Source: JAPYTY01 sp036338435
GTDB lineage: Bacteria > Acidobacteriota > UBA6911 > RPQK01 > JADFOI01
Direction: 5' to 3'
NCBI GenBank assembly: GCA_036338435.1
Contig: JAYZCG010000025.1
Coordinates: 1-35,817 of the forward strand
DNA: 35,817 nt
Notes under the pieces: generated by a model
Database searches by the model: none
What the model saw: only the letters and a program-made list of their open reading frames with translations
Told to the model about the DNA's origin: nothing
Part shown: positions 33,728-35,817 of the stretch, in pieces
Numbering within the stretch: the first letter of the stretch is position 1
How the letters are laid out: every line of letters starts with the position of its first letter
Program-made: the position numbers and the translations under genes

Positions 33728-34807
33728 ATGTTTTCCCAGGCGTTCCGAGATGCCCGGATAGCAACTCGGTTAGTCTACAAGCCAGGACTACCCGTTAGCC
33801 TTATCTTCTTTGTCACTTCCCGGTGCAATCTTCTATGTAAACACTGTTTTTACTGGGAAGAACTTAATGGGAATAAGAATGAACTGACACTACCTGAGAT
33901 AGAGAAAATTAGCCATAGCCTACCTAACCTGCTTACTCTTTCTCTGACAGGGGGAGAGCCCTACTTGAGAACAGATCTTCCCGAAATAGCTGCTATCTTT
34001 GAACGTAACTCCAGGGTTCAAAATATCCAAATCCCCTCTAATGGACTCCTCGTAGATCAAGTCGTCTCACGTGCTGAAGAGCTACTTAAAAAAGTGCGCC
34101 GGGCGCGTGTATCTACAGGGGTTTCTCTGGACGGGCCCGAGGATATTCACAATGAAATCCGCCAGAATCCTAAGAGTTTTGAAAGGGCGTTGGAGACGTT
34201 AGCAGAACTTAAAAAATTAAAACCTCACTTCCCTAATTTATCCGTAGGGATTGCATTAACAATATCTTCAGCAAACCAAGACCGGTTAGATGAATTTTAC
34301 GATCTGATAGAGCAGCAGCTACAACCTGATGCCGTCACGATTACACTAGTGCGTGGAAACCCAATCGACCCCTCTCTCAGAGAAGTCGATCTTTCCCTTT
34401 ATCAGGAGTTTTCCCAACGCATCCTTAAGTATCGGAGAACCCATCGTCTAACCAATAGATGGATAGACCGCCTTGTTATGGCCAAAGAAGAGGAAACATA
34501 CCGGCTGATTGGCGAGGCGGCACAATCTGAACATCGCATATCCCCTTGTTATGGCGGAGAGTTAATTGGAGTGCTAAGTGAAACTGGAGAAGTCTATATC
34601 TGCGAAACACTGGACAAAAAAATGGGGAACGTTCGTGATTACAAAGGTGACTTCGCAAAACTGTGGAGAAGTAAGTTAGCAGATGAAAGTCGTCAATTTC
34701 AAAAGGACCTTGGGTGTCAGTGTACCTATGAATGCGCTATGAGCATTAACTCACTCTTTAACCCAAAACGTGCACTTCGCATTCTAGGCAATTCGATCAG
34801 CAAGTAA
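33728..34807 (+). CDS. Radical SAM protein with SPASM-like C-terminus
   Basis: A 359-residue radical SAM enzyme. The CX3CX2C cluster motif is at Cys 33, 37 and 40 (TSRCNLLCKHCFYW), followed by SLTGGEPYLR and the VSLDGPEDIHNEIR strand typical of the fold. In the last 90 residues, cysteines at CYGG, VYICETL, and GCQCTYEC form a SPASM-like pattern for auxiliary clusters. Such proteins often modify peptides or build cofactors, but others act on lipids or sugars. No precursor peptide is seen nearby. The gene ends flush with the end of the convergent glycosyltransferase gene: their stop codons abut with no base between. The substrate is unknown. Confidence 0.88.
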   Translation: MFSQAFRDARIATRLVYKPGLPVSLIFFVTSRCNLLCKHCFYWEELNGNKNELTLPEIEKISHSLPNLLTLSLTGGEPYLRTDLPEIAAIFERNSRVQNIQIPSNGLLVDQVVSRAEELLKKVRRARVSTGVSLDGPEDIHNEIRQNPKSFERALETLAELKKLKPHFPNLSVGIALTISSANQDRLDEFYDLIEQQLQPDAVTITLVRGNPIDPSLREVDLSLYQEFSQRILKYRRTHRLTNRWIDRLVMAKEEETYRLIGEAAQSEHRISPCYGGELIGVLSETGEVYICETLDKKMGNVRDYKGDFAKLWRSKLADESRQFQKDLGCQCTYECAMSINSLFNPKRALRILGNSISK

Positions 34808-35578
34808 CTAATCTGTGCCTTGGTTAAGCCGAGGGCCATCTGAATTAAAAATGGCAAACCGGCTAAGACCCCATTTCTGAAGGCGAAACTGAACAGCTGT
34901 TCCCAAAACACCCAGACCATATTTCATCGACCGGCTGAAATTGATCATTGATGCTTCTGGAAAGTAGCGGGTAGGACAGCTTATTTCACCGATCCGAAAA
35001 CCAAAATAGATCGCCTGCATCAGTATTTGATTGTCAAAAATAAAATCATCGGAATTTGCCTTTAGAGGCAATGTTTCCAAAACCTGGCGTGAAAAAGCCC
35101 TATACCCCGTATGATATTCAGATAATTTAGCTAAAGTTAGCATGTTCCCCACCCAAGTAAGTGCACGATTCGAGATATACTTATAGAGAGGCATTCCCCC
35201 TTTGAGAGCTGTCCCACCCAAAATTCTCGAACCCAAAACAAGATCATACTCCCGACTCACTACCATGGACGCCATAGCAGGAATCAGCTTTGGCGTATAC
35301 TGATAATCAGGGTGAAGCATGATGAAAATATCAGCATCAAGCTGAAGAGCCTGCTGATAGCCAGTTTTTTGATTTCCTCCGTATCCACGATTGTTGCGAT
35401 GAATTAGGGTGCGTACTCCTAAACGCTCGGCTATAGCCACAGTCTCATCTTCACTAGCATCATCGACGAGTAAAACTTCATCAACTATATCAAATGGGAT
35501 TTCTTGATAAGTACGCTCAAGAGTCGCCGCTGCATTGTAGGCAGGCAAAATAACAACGATCCTCTTCCCTTGCAACAT
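34808..35578 (-). CDS. Glycosyltransferase family 2, polyprenol-phosphate type
   Basis: A 256-residue GT-A enzyme with VVILPAYNAAATL at the N-terminus, the nucleotide-binding VDEVLLVDDASEDET and NRGYGGNQKTGYQQAL, and the loop FIMLHPDYQYTP near residues 86-96 where DxD-type residues lie. The pattern resembles dolichol- or undecaprenyl-phosphate mannosyl/glucosyl transferases, which load a sugar on a lipid carrier for later transfer. There is no C-terminal membrane helix pair, unlike some relatives. Its product is probably used at the cell envelope. The start ATG 35578 lacks a ribosome binding site and lies ten bases after a TGGTACAAT extended -10. It converges with the radical SAM gene. Confidence 0.9.
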   Translation of the reverse strand: MLQGKRIVVILPAYNAAATLERTYQEIPFDIVDEVLLVDDASEDETVAIAERLGVRTLIHRNNRGYGGNQKTGYQQALQLDADIFIMLHPDYQYTPKLIPAMASMVVSREYDLVLGSRILGGTALKGGMPLYKYISNRALTWVGNMLTLAKLSEYHTGYRAFSRQVLETLPLKANSDDFIFDNQILMQAIYFGFRIGEISCPTRYFPEASMINFSRSMKYGLGVLGTAVQFRLQKWGLSRFAIFNSDGPRLNQGTD

Positions 35579-35588
35579 AAGTGATTAA

Positions 35589-35597
35589 ATTGTACCA
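35589..35597 (-). promoter_or_regulatory. Candidate extended -10 giving a near-leaderless glycosyltransferase mRNA
   Basis: On the minus strand TGGTACAAT fits TGnTATAAT with five of six core bases and ends ten bases before ATG 35578, so the leader would be about four bases. No ribosome binding site is visible. Confidence 0.35.
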
Positions 35598-35817
35598 GGG
35601 ATTAGGTATTGACCCCATGCCCTAGCAGCAACGGGTGTATTTGAGCCGTGAATCTGATTGTGCATCGGGTCGTTTCCAGGTTACCAATACACCACTAACC
35701 ATGGCCCAGTGCCTTAAACTTCCCCCGACAGTTCGTCATCTCTCTACCCGCCTACATCCATCCTAGTTGTCCTGTTACAAATTTATTCTTTTCCGCGACC
35801 AGGATCCAACCGACATG

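Noticed and set aside
35579..35817. Possible gene ends or starts at the right edge (ATG at 35815; short open minus frame ending near 35755)
   Set aside because: Too little sequence: the minus frame gives only about 20 residues before a stop, and one start codon at the edge is not evidence.

Overview
The window looks like a chromosomal segment of a Gram-negative, respiring bacterium with moderate, slightly AT-leaning base composition. It encodes lipopolysaccharide export permeases, two proteins with lipoprotein signals and a Tat-exported periplasmic repair enzyme, so an outer membrane is expected. LptF and LptG are joined in one polypeptide, which together with the overall gene style makes me suspect an Acidobacteriota-like lineage; this is inference only. 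I saw no rRNA, tRNA, CRISPR array, insertion sequence, integrase or phage gene. Most of the region is housekeeping metabolism in short operons, and I found no convincing new defence or mobile system. The interest lies in unusual variants and start sites.

Left part (1-11957): on the minus strand lie a GMC oxidoreductase, a Tat-exported MsrP-type methionine sulfoxide reductase and a GH3 lipoprotein cut by the window edge. A 454-base divergent region separates them from thiC (thiamine pyrimidine synthesis), which is followed by a HAD phosphatase. Next come a hemerythrin-like protein overlapping a small exported fibronectin-III protein (minus), a lipoprotein amidohydrolase (plus), and a minus-strand group of a 72-aa unknown protein, a 194-aa unknown protein and proC.

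Middle (11958-22070): gltB and gltD encode the two glutamate synthase subunits; gltD has no conventional start codon where homology and the ribosome binding site place its beginning. An MFS transporter follows. On the minus strand are a HAD hydrolase with a haloacid-dehalogenase-like motif I, an AhpD/CMD-family protein lacking its CxxC and His, and lipA (lipoyl synthase).

Right part (22075-35817): a good extended -10 promoter precedes nuoABCDEFGHI, encoding the peripheral arm and part of the membrane arm of respiratory complex I. The cluster stops at nuoI; nuoJKLMN are not here. It is followed by the fused lptF-lptG gene, an acyl-CoA desaturase, a radical SAM/SPASM-like protein and, convergent with zero spacing, a family 2 glycosyltransferase. 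These last genes plausibly serve the cell envelope and membrane lipids.
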